NCBI RefSeq assembly: GCF_927798175.1
Contig: NZ_CAKMMP010000001.1
Location: 186,001 to 250,000 of the forward strand
Direction: 5' to 3'
DNA length: 64,000 nt
From: Paenibacillus sp. JJ-223
GTDB lineage: Bacteria; Bacillota; Bacilli; Paenibacillales; Paenibacillaceae
Under the pieces are notes generated by a model. It was not told where the DNA came from. It did not search any database and saw only the letters and a list, made by a program, of their open reading frames with translations. Shown one piece after another: positions 1 through 9,026 of the stretch (position 1 is the first letter of the stretch; every line of letters begins with the position of its first letter). A program made the translations under genes and the position numbers.

Positions 1-64
1 CGAAACGCTGGAAGAACGATTGAAAATTTGCCCCCCTTTTGCAATTGTGACAAGCGGTGTATAA
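1..64 (+). CDS. possible C-terminal tail of an upstream gene (partial)
   Basis: A reading frame open from the window edge (frame 2) ends with TAA at 62-64 and encodes about 20 residues starting ETLEERLK. In relatives the gene before hfq is usually miaA, so this could be its end, but the tail is too short to recognise. Nothing else supports it as coding. Confidence 0.2.
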   Translation, partial: ETLEERLKICPPFAIVTSGV

Positions 65-109
65 TGGATAAGTCTTCTAATCGTCATGAGCCTCATGCTG
101 AGGGGCGAG

Positions 110-138
110 TTGACAGACAAGGGGTTTTTGTGGATTAT
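110..138 (+). promoter_or_regulatory. candidate sigma-A promoter of hfq
   Basis: A perfect -35 TTGACA (110-115) is followed after 17 bp by GATTAT (133-138), a 4/6 match to TATAAT. It lies about 95 bp before the hfq start. A second TATAAT at 155-160 has no good -35 at the right distance. Confidence 0.5.
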
Positions 139-234
139 ATGAAACTGTTCATGATATAATAGCACGAAAGCTACTCAGCGATATTGAATACGAACCATAA
201 CATGAATTCAAATGAACCAATGGGGGTACGGCTA

Positions 235-477
235 ATGAACAAGTCCATCAACATCCAAGATACGTTCTTAAACCAACTGCGGAAGGAAAATATTCCAGCA
301 ACGGTATATTTGACGAACGGGTTCCAAATTCGCGGAACGATCAAGGCTTTTGACAATTTCACAATCGTGATCGATAGCGACGGACGCCAGCAAATGGTCT
401 ATAAGCACGCCATCTCCACGTTCACGCCGCAACGCAGCGTATCGTTGATGCAGCAGGATAACAACGGCGAAGCTTAA
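235..477 (+). CDS. hfq: RNA chaperone Hfq
   Basis: Encodes an 80-residue Sm-like protein that forms hexameric rings and binds U-rich or A-rich small RNAs and mRNAs. The Sm1 region (about residues 8-50, [20 protein letters not shown] and FDNFTIVI) is followed by the Sm2 signature [11 protein letters not shown] near residue 60. The ATG at 235 follows a G-rich ribosome site at 221-226; an upstream in-frame ATG at 205 would add residues absent from the family. The length equals that of other Firmicutes Hfq proteins. The gene stands alone, with its own promoter candidate and a terminator hairpin at 534-562. Identity is secure; the role of Hfq in Gram-positives is generally modest. Confidence 0.95.
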   Translation: MNKSINIQDTFLNQLRKENIPATVYLTNGFQIRGTIKAFDNFTIVIDSDGRQQMVYKHAISTFTPQRSVSLMQQDNNGEA

Positions 478-533
478 AAAATTGCGAAACCTTTTTCACA
501 GCCATTTCGTCTACATGTATAGGATTTGAAGCG

Positions 534-562
534 GAGCAACCTGAATAAAGGGTTGTTCTTTT
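534..562 (+). terminator. intrinsic terminator after hfq
   Basis: The arms GAGCAACC (534-541) and GGTTGTTC (551-558) pair with one G-U and are followed by TTTT. A second hairpin, GGGCAA 569-574 with TTGCCC 595-600, lies between it and the next gene. Confidence 0.6.
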
Positions 563-647
563 CATTCCGGGCAAAAAAGGCTTGCCGTCAGCCCTTGCCC
601 AATAGGCGAATAGAAATCAAGCAACCGAAAGGGAGTCAGGAGGAAAC

Positions 648-3341
648 ATGCCAAACGATCCGTTGTCGAGGTCTAATCGCAACAACAACAGTGGCAAGTC
701 ATCCAATAAAGCGAAACCAAAGACCTCTAAAAAGAAAAAAATTACGGGTAAACGTGTTGGATGGACGCTGTTTTTTACAATGGCAATCGCCATTTTCTGT
801 GCACTGGGCGGATATCTATTTATTATGGTCAGCGGGGAACGCCTGCTTACGGCCAACATGGACAAAACGACGATCAACGAAACGTCGAAAGTGTACGACC
901 GTAACGGTGAATTGATGGGCGAGCTGTCGATCAAAAAACTGGAGCCGGTCGATGGAGACGAGATTCCGAAGCTTGTGAAAGAGGCGTTTGTGGCTACGGA
1001 AGACAGACGATTTTATGAGCACCAAGGCGTCGACATCTGGGCGATCGGCCGTGCGGCCGTCAAGGACGTCATGGCCCGCTCGATGGTAGAGGGCGGCAGT
1101 ACGCTGACCCAGCAGCTGGCCAAAAACATGTTCTTGTCGCGCGACAAAACGTTTTTCCGCAAAGCGACGGAAGTATCCATCGCGATGGCGCTCGAGCGCA
1201 AATTTACGAAAGACGAAATCTTGACGATGTACTTGAACCGGATTTTCTTCGGCCATCAGCGGTACGGAATCAAGGCAGCATCCGAGTTTTATTTCGGGGT
1301 CACCGACTTGAAAAAATTGGAGCTGTGGCAAATCGCCACGCTCGCGGCTATGCCAAAAGGGCCGTCGGCGTACAACCCGCTCAGCAATCCGGAAGCGTCC
1401 AAGGAACGCCGCGCGGTAGTGTTACAGTTGATGTACGAGCAAGGATACATCAGCAAAGCGGATATGGATGAAGCCAAAGCGGTCGATTACGACTACACGC
1501 CGCCGGAGAAAGAGAGAAAATACCAGGCCTTTATCGATTACGTTTTGCGTGAAGCCGAAGAAGTGACGGGCAAAACGGAAGATGATCTGAACATCGGCGG
1601 ATACAAAATTTACACGACCATGGATGTGCAGGCCCAAACGGCGATGGAGAAAGCTTTCTCCGACGACAGCCTGTTCGAAAAAAGCAAAGACGACCAAAAG
1701 GTGCAGGGGTCGATGGTGATCATGAACCATGAAAATGGAAGCCTGGTTGCCTTGCTGGGCGGACGCGACTATCAAACGAAAGGTTACAGCCGCGTTACCC
1801 AAAGCCGGAGACAGCCGGGTTCGGCATTCAAACCGATCGTATCTTATGCGCCTGCACTGGAGTCCGGGGAATATAATGCCAATTCTCCGCTCAGCAATCA
1901 AAAGCAGTGTTTTGGCAACTACTGCCCGGGAAACCTGCATGGTTATTCGTCAACGATCAGCATGACCGATGCCATTACGAAGTCGGAAAATATTCCGGCG
2001 GTATGGCTTTTGGACAAAATCGGCGTCAATACCGGCGTGCAGTTTGCCAAGAAGCTGGGCATTCAGCTTACGGACCAAGACAAAAACCTGGCGATTGCCC
2101 TCGGGGGGCTGAGCAAAGGGACCAATACGCTTGAAATGGCTCAGGCTTACAGCGCTTTTGCCAACCTTGGCGAATATCAGGAAGCGTACTCCATCAAATC
2201 GGTTGTGGACAGTACCGGCAAAGAGATTTATAAGCACAAGTCCAAAACGACGCGAGTCATGAGTGAGCACAATGCTTACGAGTTGACCAAAATGCTGCAG
2301 AACGTCGTCAACGACGGGACAGGACGCGCTGCACGTTTGGATCGTCCGGTTGCCGGCAAAACGGGTACGACGCAGAGCGGCATTTCCGGCAACAGTTCCA
2401 ACCGGGATGTGTGGTTTGTTGGTTACACGCCGGAATGGACTGCGGCGGTCTGGATGGGATATGACAATCCGGATGCGAACCATATGCTCAAAAACAGCAG
2501 TAAATTGTCCGCTGCGTTCTTTGCGAAAGTCATGAACGATGCGCTCAAAGGCGTTCCTGTCAAGGACTTTACCGTTCCGGAAGGAGAGAAAACGGCGCCA
2601 CCGGTGCAAAAACCGGAGACACCACAATTGTCCGTAACAGGACTGAGCGGGGCTTATGATCCGACAACGCAGACGGTATCGTTGTCGTGGAGCGGATCGG
2701 GAGATTCCCAAACTCAGTACCGGGTGTACCGTAAAGAGACGTCTGAGTCGGAGTTCACACGCCTCATAGACGCTGTTGGAACGACTAATGCGCAGGATTT
2801 AAGCGCCCTTCCAGGGTTGACTTACGAATACTACGTAACTGCGTATGACCCGTCTACGGGAGTAGAGACGTCACCTACCAACACCATTTCACTTTTCATC
2901 GAAGCACAGGAATTGGAGCCGCAGGAGCCTGATCCTGGCACGGATCCGGGACTGGATCCGGGGACGGAGGAGCCGGGAATAGACAATCCGGGCGGCGAGC
3001 TTCCCGATAACGGCAATGGCAACAATGGGAATGGCAATAACGGGAATGGAAATAATGGCAATAACGGCAATAACGGTAATGGAAACAACGGCAATGGACA
3101 TGGCAACAACGGAAATAACGGAAACGGGAATAATGGGGAACCGAGCCAGGATGGACAATCCGGCAACGGCAATCCACCGCCCGATCAAGGCACGACTGAA
3201 CCAGGCGGGAATGGGGATGGCTCGAGTGACGGGGCTGTCGTCATCCCGGGAGAGGTTGTTACGCCGGATGGCGGAGATAGCGGCAGTACGGTAGAGTCAG
3301 ATCCGAACGTCGTCGATCCGCAAGCCGGCAACGGAGGTTAA
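648..3341 (+). CDS. ponA: class A penicillin-binding protein (PBP1A/PonA type)
   Basis: A bifunctional cell-wall synthase of 897 residues that polymerises lipid II and cross-links peptidoglycan outside the membrane. A basic Lys-rich N-terminus leads into one membrane segment (about residues 43-66). The GT51 glycosyltransferase domain shows EDRRFYEHQGVD and GGSTLTQQLAKN. The transpeptidase domain shows the SxxK motif in PGSAFKP, the SEN motif in KSENIPA and KTGTT. A fibronectin type III-like domain (about 660-750) and a long tail rich in Asn and Gly (about 780-840) follow. The start at 648 has AGGAGGAA just upstream. B. subtilis PonA also has a disordered Asn-rich tail, so the symbol is a reasonable but not certain choice. 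Transcribed alone, with a terminator at 3363. Confidence 0.93.
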   Translation: MPNDPLSRSNRNNNSGKSSNKAKPKTSKKKKITGKRVGWTLFFTMAIAIFCALGGYLFIMVSGERLLTANMDKTTINETSKVYDRNGELMGELSIKKLEPVDGDEIPKLVKEAFVATEDRRFYEHQGVDIWAIGRAAVKDVMARSMVEGGSTLTQQLAKNMFLSRDKTFFRKATEVSIAMALERKFTKDEILTMYLNRIFFGHQRYGIKAASEFYFGVTDLKKLELWQIATLAAMPKGPSAYNPLSNPEASKERRAVVLQLMYEQGYISKADMDEAKAVDYDYTPPEKERKYQAFIDYVLREAEEVTGKTEDDLNIGGYKIYTTMDVQAQTAMEKAFSDDSLFEKSKDDQKVQGSMVIMNHENGSLVALLGGRDYQTKGYSRVTQSRRQPGSAFKPIVSYAPALESGEYNANSPLSNQKQCFGNYCPGNLHGYSSTISMTDAITKSENIPAVWLLDKIGVNTGVQFAKKLGIQLTDQDKNLAIALGGLSKGTNTLEMAQAYSAFANLGEYQEAYSIKSVVDSTGKEIYKHKSKTTRVMSEHNAYELTKMLQNVVNDGTGRAARLDRPVAGKTGTTQSGISGNSSNRDVWFVGYTPEWTAAVWMGYDNPDANHMLKNSSKLSAAFFAKVMNDALKGVPVKDFTVPEGEKTAPPVQKPETPQLSVTGLSGAYDPTTQTVSLSWSGSGDSQTQYRVYRKETSESEFTRLIDAVGTTNAQDLSALPGLTYEYYVTAYDPSTGVETSPTNTISLFIEAQELEPQEPDPGTDPGLDPGTEEPGIDNPGGELPDNGNGNNGNGNNGNGNNGNNGNNGNGNNGNGHGNNGNNGNGNNGEPSQDGQSGNGNPPPDQGTTEPGGNGDGSSDGAVVIPGEVVTPDGGDSGSTVESDPNVVDPQAGNGG

Positions 3342-3362
3342 CGAAACATATTCGAAGAAATG

Positions 3363-3406
3363 AAAGGCCCTGCATCCCGATTGGCTTTGGGATACAGGGC
3401 CTTTTG
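3363..3406 (+). terminator. intrinsic terminator after the PBP gene
   Basis: The arms AAAGGCCCTGCATCCC (3363-3378) and GGGATACAGGGCCTTT (3389-3404) pair with a single mismatch and end in a short T run. Confidence 0.8.
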
Positions 3407-3580
3407 CATTTCTGTTTCCGATCATGCGATTTTGAGTGTATACCTTAAATATGGTAAGCTGTAGCTATTGTAATACGTCGTGCAGAGCATGTTCAGGAAT
3501 CGCTCCCATGCAGACGTTATTCGCTGTTCACCACATTAGAGCAGGCCAGGTGGGCCTGTTGTCGGCAAAGAGGGGTTCGT

Positions 3581-4144
3581 ATGAAACGGAAATTCGGGGA
3601 TCGCGCAAATTGGCGCCGGATTACGAACCGACAATTTACATGCCGGTTCGTGCAATCCAAAATATTTACAGGCTACATCACGTTGTACACGATACAGGAT
3701 TTGAAGGAACCATTGTGGAAAACCTACGGAGGAAGCACGTTTTGCATTGCAGACAAAGGGTATTCCTGGCTGCAGTATTATCCCAAAGGCGAACATTTTG
3801 TCGTGACTGCCATGTTTGATAACCAAGAGCGCATCGTGGAATGGTATATTGATACATGCAGAAGCCAAGGAATTACCGATCAAGGCGTGCCTTGGTTCGA
3901 TGACCTTTATCTGGACGTCGTTGTACTGAAGGATGGAGAGATCTTTTTGTTGGACGAGGATGAACTTGAGGAGGCGCTGGCGCGGAAACAAATCACGACC
4001 GCCGACTATGATTTGGCCAATCGAACGGCGAAGGAGCTGCTGCGTGCCATCGATGCACACATGTTTCCTTATTTCCAGTTATCGCTTAAACATCGCAAAT
4101 CCTTGTTCGAGAACGGGGAGTTCCGCAAAAACGTCCAGCTTTGA
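3581..4144 (+). CDS. DUF402-family protein, putative nucleoside tri/diphosphatase-like
   Basis: A soluble 187-residue protein resembling DUF402 members such as B. subtilis YgaC and staphylococcal NtdP, some of which hydrolyse nucleoside di- and triphosphates. The recognisable features are a beta-rich N-terminal half (DKGYSWLQYYPKGEHF, VVTAMFD), an acidic stretch WFDDLYLDVVVLKDGEIFLLDEDE expected to carry metal ligands (quoted here as its two halves around DVVV), and a helical C-terminus. The start at 3581 follows GAGGGG. Monocistronic between two terminators. Family assignment is fairly sure; the substrate is unknown. Confidence 0.7.
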   Translation: MKRKFGDRANWRRITNRQFTCRFVQSKIFTGYITLYTIQDLKEPLWKTYGGSTFCIADKGYSWLQYYPKGEHFVVTAMFDNQERIVEWYIDTCRSQGITDQGVPWFDDLYLDVVVLKDGEIFLLDEDELEEALARKQITTADYDLANRTAKELLRAIDAHMFPYFQLSLKHRKSLFENGEFRKNVQL

Positions 4145-4258
4145 ATGAAACGGAACGTGTCCGGCTGCCGTCCAGCAGCATTTTTGCCACGGAAAGTCCT
4201 CTTGCTTTCACGATGGGCCTTCATTTCAGCAGATTAAAATGAACGTCATGCCCAAACC

Positions 4259-4300
4259 AAAAGCCCCTAATGAGAAATTTAGATCTCAATAGGGGTTTTG
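4259..4300 (+). terminator. intrinsic terminator
   Basis: AAAAGCCCCTA (from 4259) pairs with TAGGGGTTTT (to about 4299), extended by TGAGA/TCTCA around an AATTTAGA loop. Confidence 0.85.
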
Positions 4301-4375
4301 TTGTTCAAAGCATTTGTTCGATTGCAGAGTTATAACGATAGCTTCGAGCATATAATGAGCCTTGAGGTGATGACT

Positions 4376-5353
4376 GTGGGCGAAAAAACGAGAAGAATAA
4401 CTGTAAACGAATCAAGAATCAACATCGTGTTTAATTCTCAGAATCAGGGTGAACCTTATGTTGAGCAAGCGGAGGAGCCTCTTCCATCAAATAGTCATCA
4501 TGAATCTGTGGCGGATATTTTCAAAGAACTCGATGAAATGATCGGATTAGATAAGGTTAGGGATCTCGTTTACGAAATATATGCGCTCATTCAAATAAAC
4601 AAATTCCGTGCCGAAGAAGGGCTGAAGAGCAGCAAACAAGTGTATCACATGATTTTCAAAGGCAACCCGGGTACGGGGAAAACCACCGTTGCAAGAATCA
4701 TTTCGAGAATGCTGAACCGGATGGGCGTACTTAGCAAAGGTCATCTCGTGGAGGTTGAAAGAGCCGACTTGGTGGGGGAATATATTGGTCACACAGCTCA
4801 GAAAACGAGGGACTTGGTTAAGAAGGCCATGGGAGGAGTGTTATTCATTGACGAAGCTTATAGTCTGGCTAGGGGCGGAGAAAAGGACTTCGGGAAAGAG
4901 GCCATCGATTGTTTAGTGAAAGTGATGGAGGATCGTGCTGACGATGTCATTATCATACTTGCCGGATATCCCGATGAAATGGATGAGTTTATGCAAATAA
5001 ATACAGGGCTGCCATCCAGGTTTCCTATTCAAATCAATTTTGAAGATTACTCCGTGGATGAACTGATGCTGATTGCGCTGAAAATGGCCTCTGAGAAAGA
5101 ATACAATCTCAACTCAGATGCCATGGACCGATTGAAGGAGTTGATTTACCTGGAAAAGGAAAGCAGGTTAGACTTTAGCAATGCTCGGTACGTGCGGAAC
5201 GTCATTGAAAAGGCAATACGAACCCAGGCTGTTCGACTAATGAGTTTGGGAGGCAAACCATCCAAACAAAAGCTTACCGAGATTACATTCCGTGATGTTC
5301 CTGCAGCGAAAACCAAGCTTACAGACATTACGGAAGGGATACATTTCAATTAG
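4376..5353 (+). CDS. spoVK: stage V sporulation protein K, AAA+ ATPase
   Basis: A 325-residue AAA+ ATPase of the SpoVK/CbbX group, required for spore maturation in B. subtilis, where it is made in the mother cell. The Walker A motif GNPGTGKTT, Walker B VLFIDEAYSLA, an arginine-finger region GLPSRFP and sensor-2 helices are all visible. The GTG at 4376 is preferred because AGGTGA stands five bases upstream; a longer frame from a TTG at 4298 would start inside the preceding terminator. The length matches B. subtilis SpoVK (about 320). A CATATAAT at 4349 resembles a sigma-E -10 element, but it sits almost on the ribosome site, so the promoter is unresolved. The next genes hflX, ynbB, glnR and glnA keep the B. 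subtilis order. Confidence 0.92.
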   Translation: MGEKTRRITVNESRINIVFNSQNQGEPYVEQAEEPLPSNSHHESVADIFKELDEMIGLDKVRDLVYEIYALIQINKFRAEEGLKSSKQVYHMIFKGNPGTGKTTVARIISRMLNRMGVLSKGHLVEVERADLVGEYIGHTAQKTRDLVKKAMGGVLFIDEAYSLARGGEKDFGKEAIDCLVKVMEDRADDVIIILAGYPDEMDEFMQINTGLPSRFPIQINFEDYSVDELMLIALKMASEKEYNLNSDAMDRLKELIYLEKESRLDFSNARYVRNVIEKAIRTQAVRLMSLGGKPSKQKLTEITFRDVPAAKTKLTDITEGIHFN

Positions 5354-5848
5354 TCGGTGTACTTTTTCGATAGAGGAGGTGATCGTTCGTTTTCTTTCTT
5401 GCTTAGGGTGGGGAGTAAGGACTGGCGGCGGAGTACATAATTTCAACGCATAGGCCATCATGATTAAGAAGGCGGAAGGATTTATCATGTTCCAGGGAGA
5501 ATGGTTAGGATAGCAAGCATTGCCGGGCGATGTTTTATAAATTTCCCATCCGATGTTAAACTAAATAAGGGAACATCGACATGGGAACAATGAAACCGTA
5601 CTCCAAGGCAATGGGATTGAACGTTCCATCCGCTATTCGATGGTCCGTTTGCCTGGACCTCGCCTTCAGTTCAATCTCGGCAAATCTGGAACGGAAACCG
5701 ACTGGACGGAGGATTTGAAGTTTGGGTGAAAGTAAGCGATAATGAATATCTTTGGATAAGCCGGCCGGGCCCATCCGGTCCGGCTTGGCATGCATGGCAA
5801 GACGTTGGAGGTTGACGATCGTACCATGCAGAAGGAGGGAATGATACG
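5354..5848. other. gene-free region between spoVK and hflX
   Basis: No convincing gene was seen. One frame is open from about 5617 to 5816 with protein-like composition (ending in SDNEYLWISRP and DVGG) but it has no start codon after its upstream TGA. A GC-rich hairpin lies at 5758-5788 (AAGCCGGCCGG with CCGGTCCGGCTT) without a T run, about 60 bp before hflX. Confidence 0.4.
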
Positions 5849-7135
5849 ATGGCAAATGTCACACATGATACCAATCAAGTACAAAAAGATCGTGCCATAT
5901 TGGTCAGCCTGATTACGGATGAGGTCAAACGATCGGGTATTAATCCGGAATATTCGCTCGAAGAGCTGGTCAAGCTTGCCGAAACAGCAGGCGTTGAGGT
6001 TTTGAGCGTCCTGACCCAGAACCGGGAAACGCGGGATACGAAATGGTTCATCGGTAAAGGCAAGGTGGATGAGCTGCGTGCAGTGGCGGAAGAACTTGGC
6101 GCAACGACGGCGATTTTCGATCAGGAGTTGTCCGGGGCTCAGGTTCGTAACTTGGAAGAAGCGCTCGACCTAAAAATTATCGACCGTACCCAGTTGATTC
6201 TGGACATTTTCGCGCAACGCGCCAATACGAGGGAAGGGATCATCCAGGTAGAGCTGGCCCAATTGAGCTATTTGTTGCCACGGTTGTCCGGACACGGCAA
6301 AAACTTGTCCAGACTGGGAGGCGGGATTGGTACCCGCGGACCGGGGGAGAGCAAGCTTGAGACGGATCGCCGCCACATTCGCGGAAGGATCGATGATCTG
6401 AAGCGGCATTTGGAGGAAGTAACGCGACATCGCAAACTTCATCGCGAGCGCCGCAAAAAAACGGGGATAGTTCAAGTGGCACTCGTCGGATACACGAATG
6501 CAGGCAAATCGACACTGTTGAAACAGCTTACAGAAGCCGATGTATATATTGAGAACCAGTTGTTCGCTACGCTGGATCCTACATCCCGTACGATGGAATT
6601 GCCCAGCGGCAAAGAAATCGTGCTTACCGATACGGTTGGTTTCATTCAGAACCTGCCCCATGATCTGATTGCTGCATTCCGCGCTACACTGGAGGAAGTG
6701 AATGAAGCAGACCTGATTTTGCACGTCGTGGATGCATCTTCCGAAATGCGCGAGGATCAGATGAGAACGGTAAATGCCATTTTGCAGGAGCTGGGTTCCG
6801 GCGACAAGCCGCAGCTGGTCCTGTTTAATAAAAAGGATGCATGTACTCCTGAACAGCTTGAAATGCTGCCGCAGGACAAGGAACATATGAAGATCAGTGC
6901 ATACGATGAAGTTGACCAGCTCAAAATCCGGGAGCGCATTCAGGCCGAGCTGACAGGCGATACCAAACGTTTCCGCATTCCGGCGGATCGCGGTGATCTG
7001 ACTTCGGTATTATATAAGATCGGAGACGTGGTGGACACGTCGTTCGAAGAGAATGATGTGATCTATCAAGTGGAGCTGCAAAAGGGCGAATATGAAAAAT
7101 ACGGCTATTTACTCGAAGATTTCATCGTTTCGTAA
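5849..7135 (+). CDS. hflX: GTPase HflX
   Basis: A 428-residue translation-associated GTPase that binds 50S or 70S ribosomes and is thought to split stalled or hibernating ribosomes. The N-terminal HflX domain (about 1-190) ends in the glycine-rich stretch GGGIGTRGPGESKLETDRR. The G domain follows with G1 GYTNAGKST, G3 DTVGFI and G4 NKKD. GAAGGAGG sits upstream of the ATG. The gene corresponds to B. subtilis ynbA by position between spoVK and ynbB. About 85 bp separate it from ynbB and no terminator is seen between them. Confidence 0.95.
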   Translation: MANVTHDTNQVQKDRAILVSLITDEVKRSGINPEYSLEELVKLAETAGVEVLSVLTQNRETRDTKWFIGKGKVDELRAVAEELGATTAIFDQELSGAQVRNLEEALDLKIIDRTQLILDIFAQRANTREGIIQVELAQLSYLLPRLSGHGKNLSRLGGGIGTRGPGESKLETDRRHIRGRIDDLKRHLEEVTRHRKLHRERRKKTGIVQVALVGYTNAGKSTLLKQLTEADVYIENQLFATLDPTSRTMELPSGKEIVLTDTVGFIQNLPHDLIAAFRATLEEVNEADLILHVVDASSEMREDQMRTVNAILQELGSGDKPQLVLFNKKDACTPEQLEMLPQDKEHMKISAYDEVDQLKIRERIQAELTGDTKRFRIPADRGDLTSVLYKIGDVVDTSFEENDVIYQVELQKGEYEKYGYLLEDFIVS

Positions 7136-7219
7136 CATTGGCGATACATTTGTATGGTAAGTTGACATAACAATATATATTTGACGTTAGATTCATGCAA
7201 TAAAGGAGAATAAAGCAGG

Positions 7220-8473
7220 ATGTCCAGTTTTGATACAGCAATCATTGAGCTTCAACAACAGGTTGAACGCCAGATCGAGCAACAAATGAAAGAGATTGAT
7301 CGCTTGGTCGATCAAAATCAATGGAAAGTCATCGATGCATTTCAACGGAGAAAAGTGAGCGACTTTCATTTTGCGGGATCGACAGGTTATGCCTACAACG
7401 ATCGCGGACGGGAAGTGCTTGACGAGGTATATGCAGATGTTTTCGGAGCGGAAGCGGCGCTTGTCCGCCCTCATTTCGCTTCGGGAACGCATACGATTGC
7501 AACGGCCTTGTTCGGCGTTCTGCGCCCGGGGGACGAATTGTTATATATAACGGGGAAACCCTATGACACTTTGCATAAAGTCATCGGCAAGCCTGGTGAT
7601 GGCACGGGTTCCCTGATGGATTTCGGCATCGATTACAAGGAAACGGCACTGCTTCCCGATGGCGGGATCGATTGGGAAGCAGTGCGAAATAGCGTGACGT
7701 CAAAAACCAAAGTGATCGGTATCCAGCGTTCGCGCGGGTATGATTGGCGCTCGTCTTTTTGTATCGACGAAATTGCGGACATGGTCACACGCGTGAAGGC
7801 GATCAAGGAAGATGTCATCGTGTTCGTGGACAATTGTTACGGGGAGTTTACCGAGCCATTGGAACCTACCCAAGTGGGCGTAGACCTGATGGCCGGATCG
7901 CTGATCAAAAACCCTGGCGGCGGTCTTGCGGAAACCGGTGGATACATATGCGGAAAGGAAAAATATGTACAGCTTGCAGCCTATCGTCTGACGGCCCCCG
8001 GTATCGGCGGCGAGGTTGGTGCAATGCTTGGCACGACACGGGGAATCTATCAGGGACTTTACATGGCTCCAACGATCGTTGGACAAGCCGTTAAAGGAAG
8101 CGTTTTTGCGGCAGCGATGTTTGCGGCTTCCGGATTTGTCACCAAACCTGCATGGAATGATAAACGAACTGACCTGATCCAGGCGGTCCAGTTCAGTTCC
8201 GCTGAGCATTTGATTGCCTTCGTTCAAGGGATTCAGCGGGCAGCGGCGGTGGATAGCCATGTCGTTCCCGAGCCTTGGGACATGCCGGGATACGAACATC
8301 CTGTTATTATGGCGGCAGGTACGTTCATTCAGGGCGGAAGTCTTGAGCTGTCTGCGGATGCACCGATCCGAGAGCCTTATATCGGGTACATGCAAGGGGG
8401 ATTAACGTACTCGCATGTCAAATATAGCGTTTTGATGGCATTACAAGCCATGAAAGATCGTAAATTATTGTGA
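7220..8473 (+). CDS. ynbB: YnbB, methionine gamma-lyase/aluminium-resistance family PLP enzyme
   Basis: A 417-residue fold-type I pyridoxal-phosphate protein of the family annotated as aluminium resistance or methionine gamma-lyase-like. The PLP lysine is expected in GSLIKNPGGG, shortly after VFVDNCYGEF; other conserved blocks are HFASGTHTI and TAPGIGGEVG. The ATG at 7220 follows AAAGGAGAA. It sits in the conserved order hflX-ynbB-glnR. Its last codons overlap the GlnR operator (8469-8485) of the next operon. The physiological reaction is not known. Confidence 0.88.
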   Translation: MSSFDTAIIELQQQVERQIEQQMKEIDRLVDQNQWKVIDAFQRRKVSDFHFAGSTGYAYNDRGREVLDEVYADVFGAEAALVRPHFASGTHTIATALFGVLRPGDELLYITGKPYDTLHKVIGKPGDGTGSLMDFGIDYKETALLPDGGIDWEAVRNSVTSKTKVIGIQRSRGYDWRSSFCIDEIADMVTRVKAIKEDVIVFVDNCYGEFTEPLEPTQVGVDLMAGSLIKNPGGGLAETGGYICGKEKYVQLAAYRLTAPGIGGEVGAMLGTTRGIYQGLYMAPTIVGQAVKGSVFAAAMFAASGFVTKPAWNDKRTDLIQAVQFSSAEHLIAFVQGIQRAAAVDSHVVPEPWDMPGYEHPVIMAAGTFIQGGSLELSADAPIREPYIGYMQGGLTYSHVKYSVLMALQAMKDRKLL

Positions 8474-8485
8474 GTTTATCTAACA
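8469..8485 (+). promoter_or_regulatory. GlnR/TnrA operator upstream of glnR
   Basis: TGTGA N7 TAACA fits the GlnR/TnrA consensus TGTNA-N7-TNACA at every fixed position. It overlaps the ynbB stop codon and lies just upstream of the -35 element. Confidence 0.75.
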
Positions 8486-8489
8486 CGTT

Positions 8490-8506
8490 ATTGACACTTT
8501 GTAACA
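8490..8506 (+). promoter_or_regulatory. degenerate second GlnR operator overlapping the -35
   Basis: ATTGA N7 TAACA keeps the right half of the consensus and overlaps TTGACA of the promoter. This mirrors the B. subtilis glnRA control region, which has two sites with one over the -35. Confidence 0.45.
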
Positions 8507-8520
8507 AGTAAATGTACAAT
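8491..8520 (+). promoter_or_regulatory. sigma-A promoter of glnRA
   Basis: TTGACA (8491-8496), an 18-bp spacer and TACAAT (8515-8520). Confidence 0.75.
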
Positions 8521-8556
8521 AAGGTGAAGAATAGATGACTGGAAGGTTGATGAGTG

Positions 8557-8970
8557 ATGGGCGACGAAATTCGCAGAAATATGGCCTTATTCCCGATTGG
8601 CATCGTTATGAAGCTGACGGACCTGTCCGCACGGCAGATTCGTTATTATGAGCAGCATAATCTGATCGTTCCGGCAAGAACGTCAGGCAATCAGCGTTTG
8701 TTTTCGTTTAATGACGTTGAACGTTTGCTCGAAATCAAGGCTTTGATCGAAAAAGGAGTAAACATCGCGGGCATCAAACAGGTAATGAACCCTGTGTCCA
8801 AGGAATCCGAGGAAGCAACCGTCATTACGGCCGATACGGAAGTGAAACGCAGGGAACTATCGGATACGCAGCTTCATCGTTTGTTGAAACAACAGCTGGT
8901 TTCCGGAAAAAGACCGGGACAAGTATCGCTTATTCAAGGAGAGCTTTCCCGATTTTTCAACAAAAAATAA
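8557..8970 (+). CDS. glnR: MerR-family nitrogen repressor GlnR
   Basis: A 137-residue repressor that, with feedback-inhibited glutamine synthetase, shuts down glnRA and other nitrogen genes in nitrogen excess. The MerR winged helix-turn-helix covers residues about 12-80 (MKLTDLSARQIRYYEQHNLI, then NQRLFSFNDVERLLEIK). The short C-terminal tail ends SRFFNKK, like the auto-inhibitory tail of B. subtilis GlnR. The ATG at 8557 aligns with the B. subtilis start; GTG at 8554 is an alternative. The promoter carries a consensus and a degenerate GlnR site, implying autoregulation. glnA follows 131 bp downstream. Confidence 0.96.
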   Translation: MGDEIRRNMALFPIGIVMKLTDLSARQIRYYEQHNLIVPARTSGNQRLFSFNDVERLLEIKALIEKGVNIAGIKQVMNPVSKESEEATVITADTEVKRRELSDTQLHRLLKQQLVSGKRPGQVSLIQGELSRFFNKK

Positions 8971-9026
8971 TGTTGCGTAATCTCGCGTGTCATAGGAAAT
9001 GTTCCTGTCATAGGTTGAGCCTTTTC

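Noticed and set aside
60..65. TATAAT near the window start as another hfq promoter
   Set aside because: No -35 at a suitable distance; the TTGACA at 110 gives a better promoter.
2831..3188. Several minus-strand frames rich in Pro/Leu or His/Cys opposite the PBP tail
   Set aside because: They are translations of the Asn-Gly codon repeats in other frames.
4349..4356. CATATAAT as a sigma-E -10 element of spoVK
   Set aside because: The start point would fall on the ribosome site and no good -35 is present.
4298..4375. An upstream TTG extension of SpoVK
   Set aside because: It begins in the T run of a terminator, and the GTG at 4376 has a better ribosome site and matches the family length.
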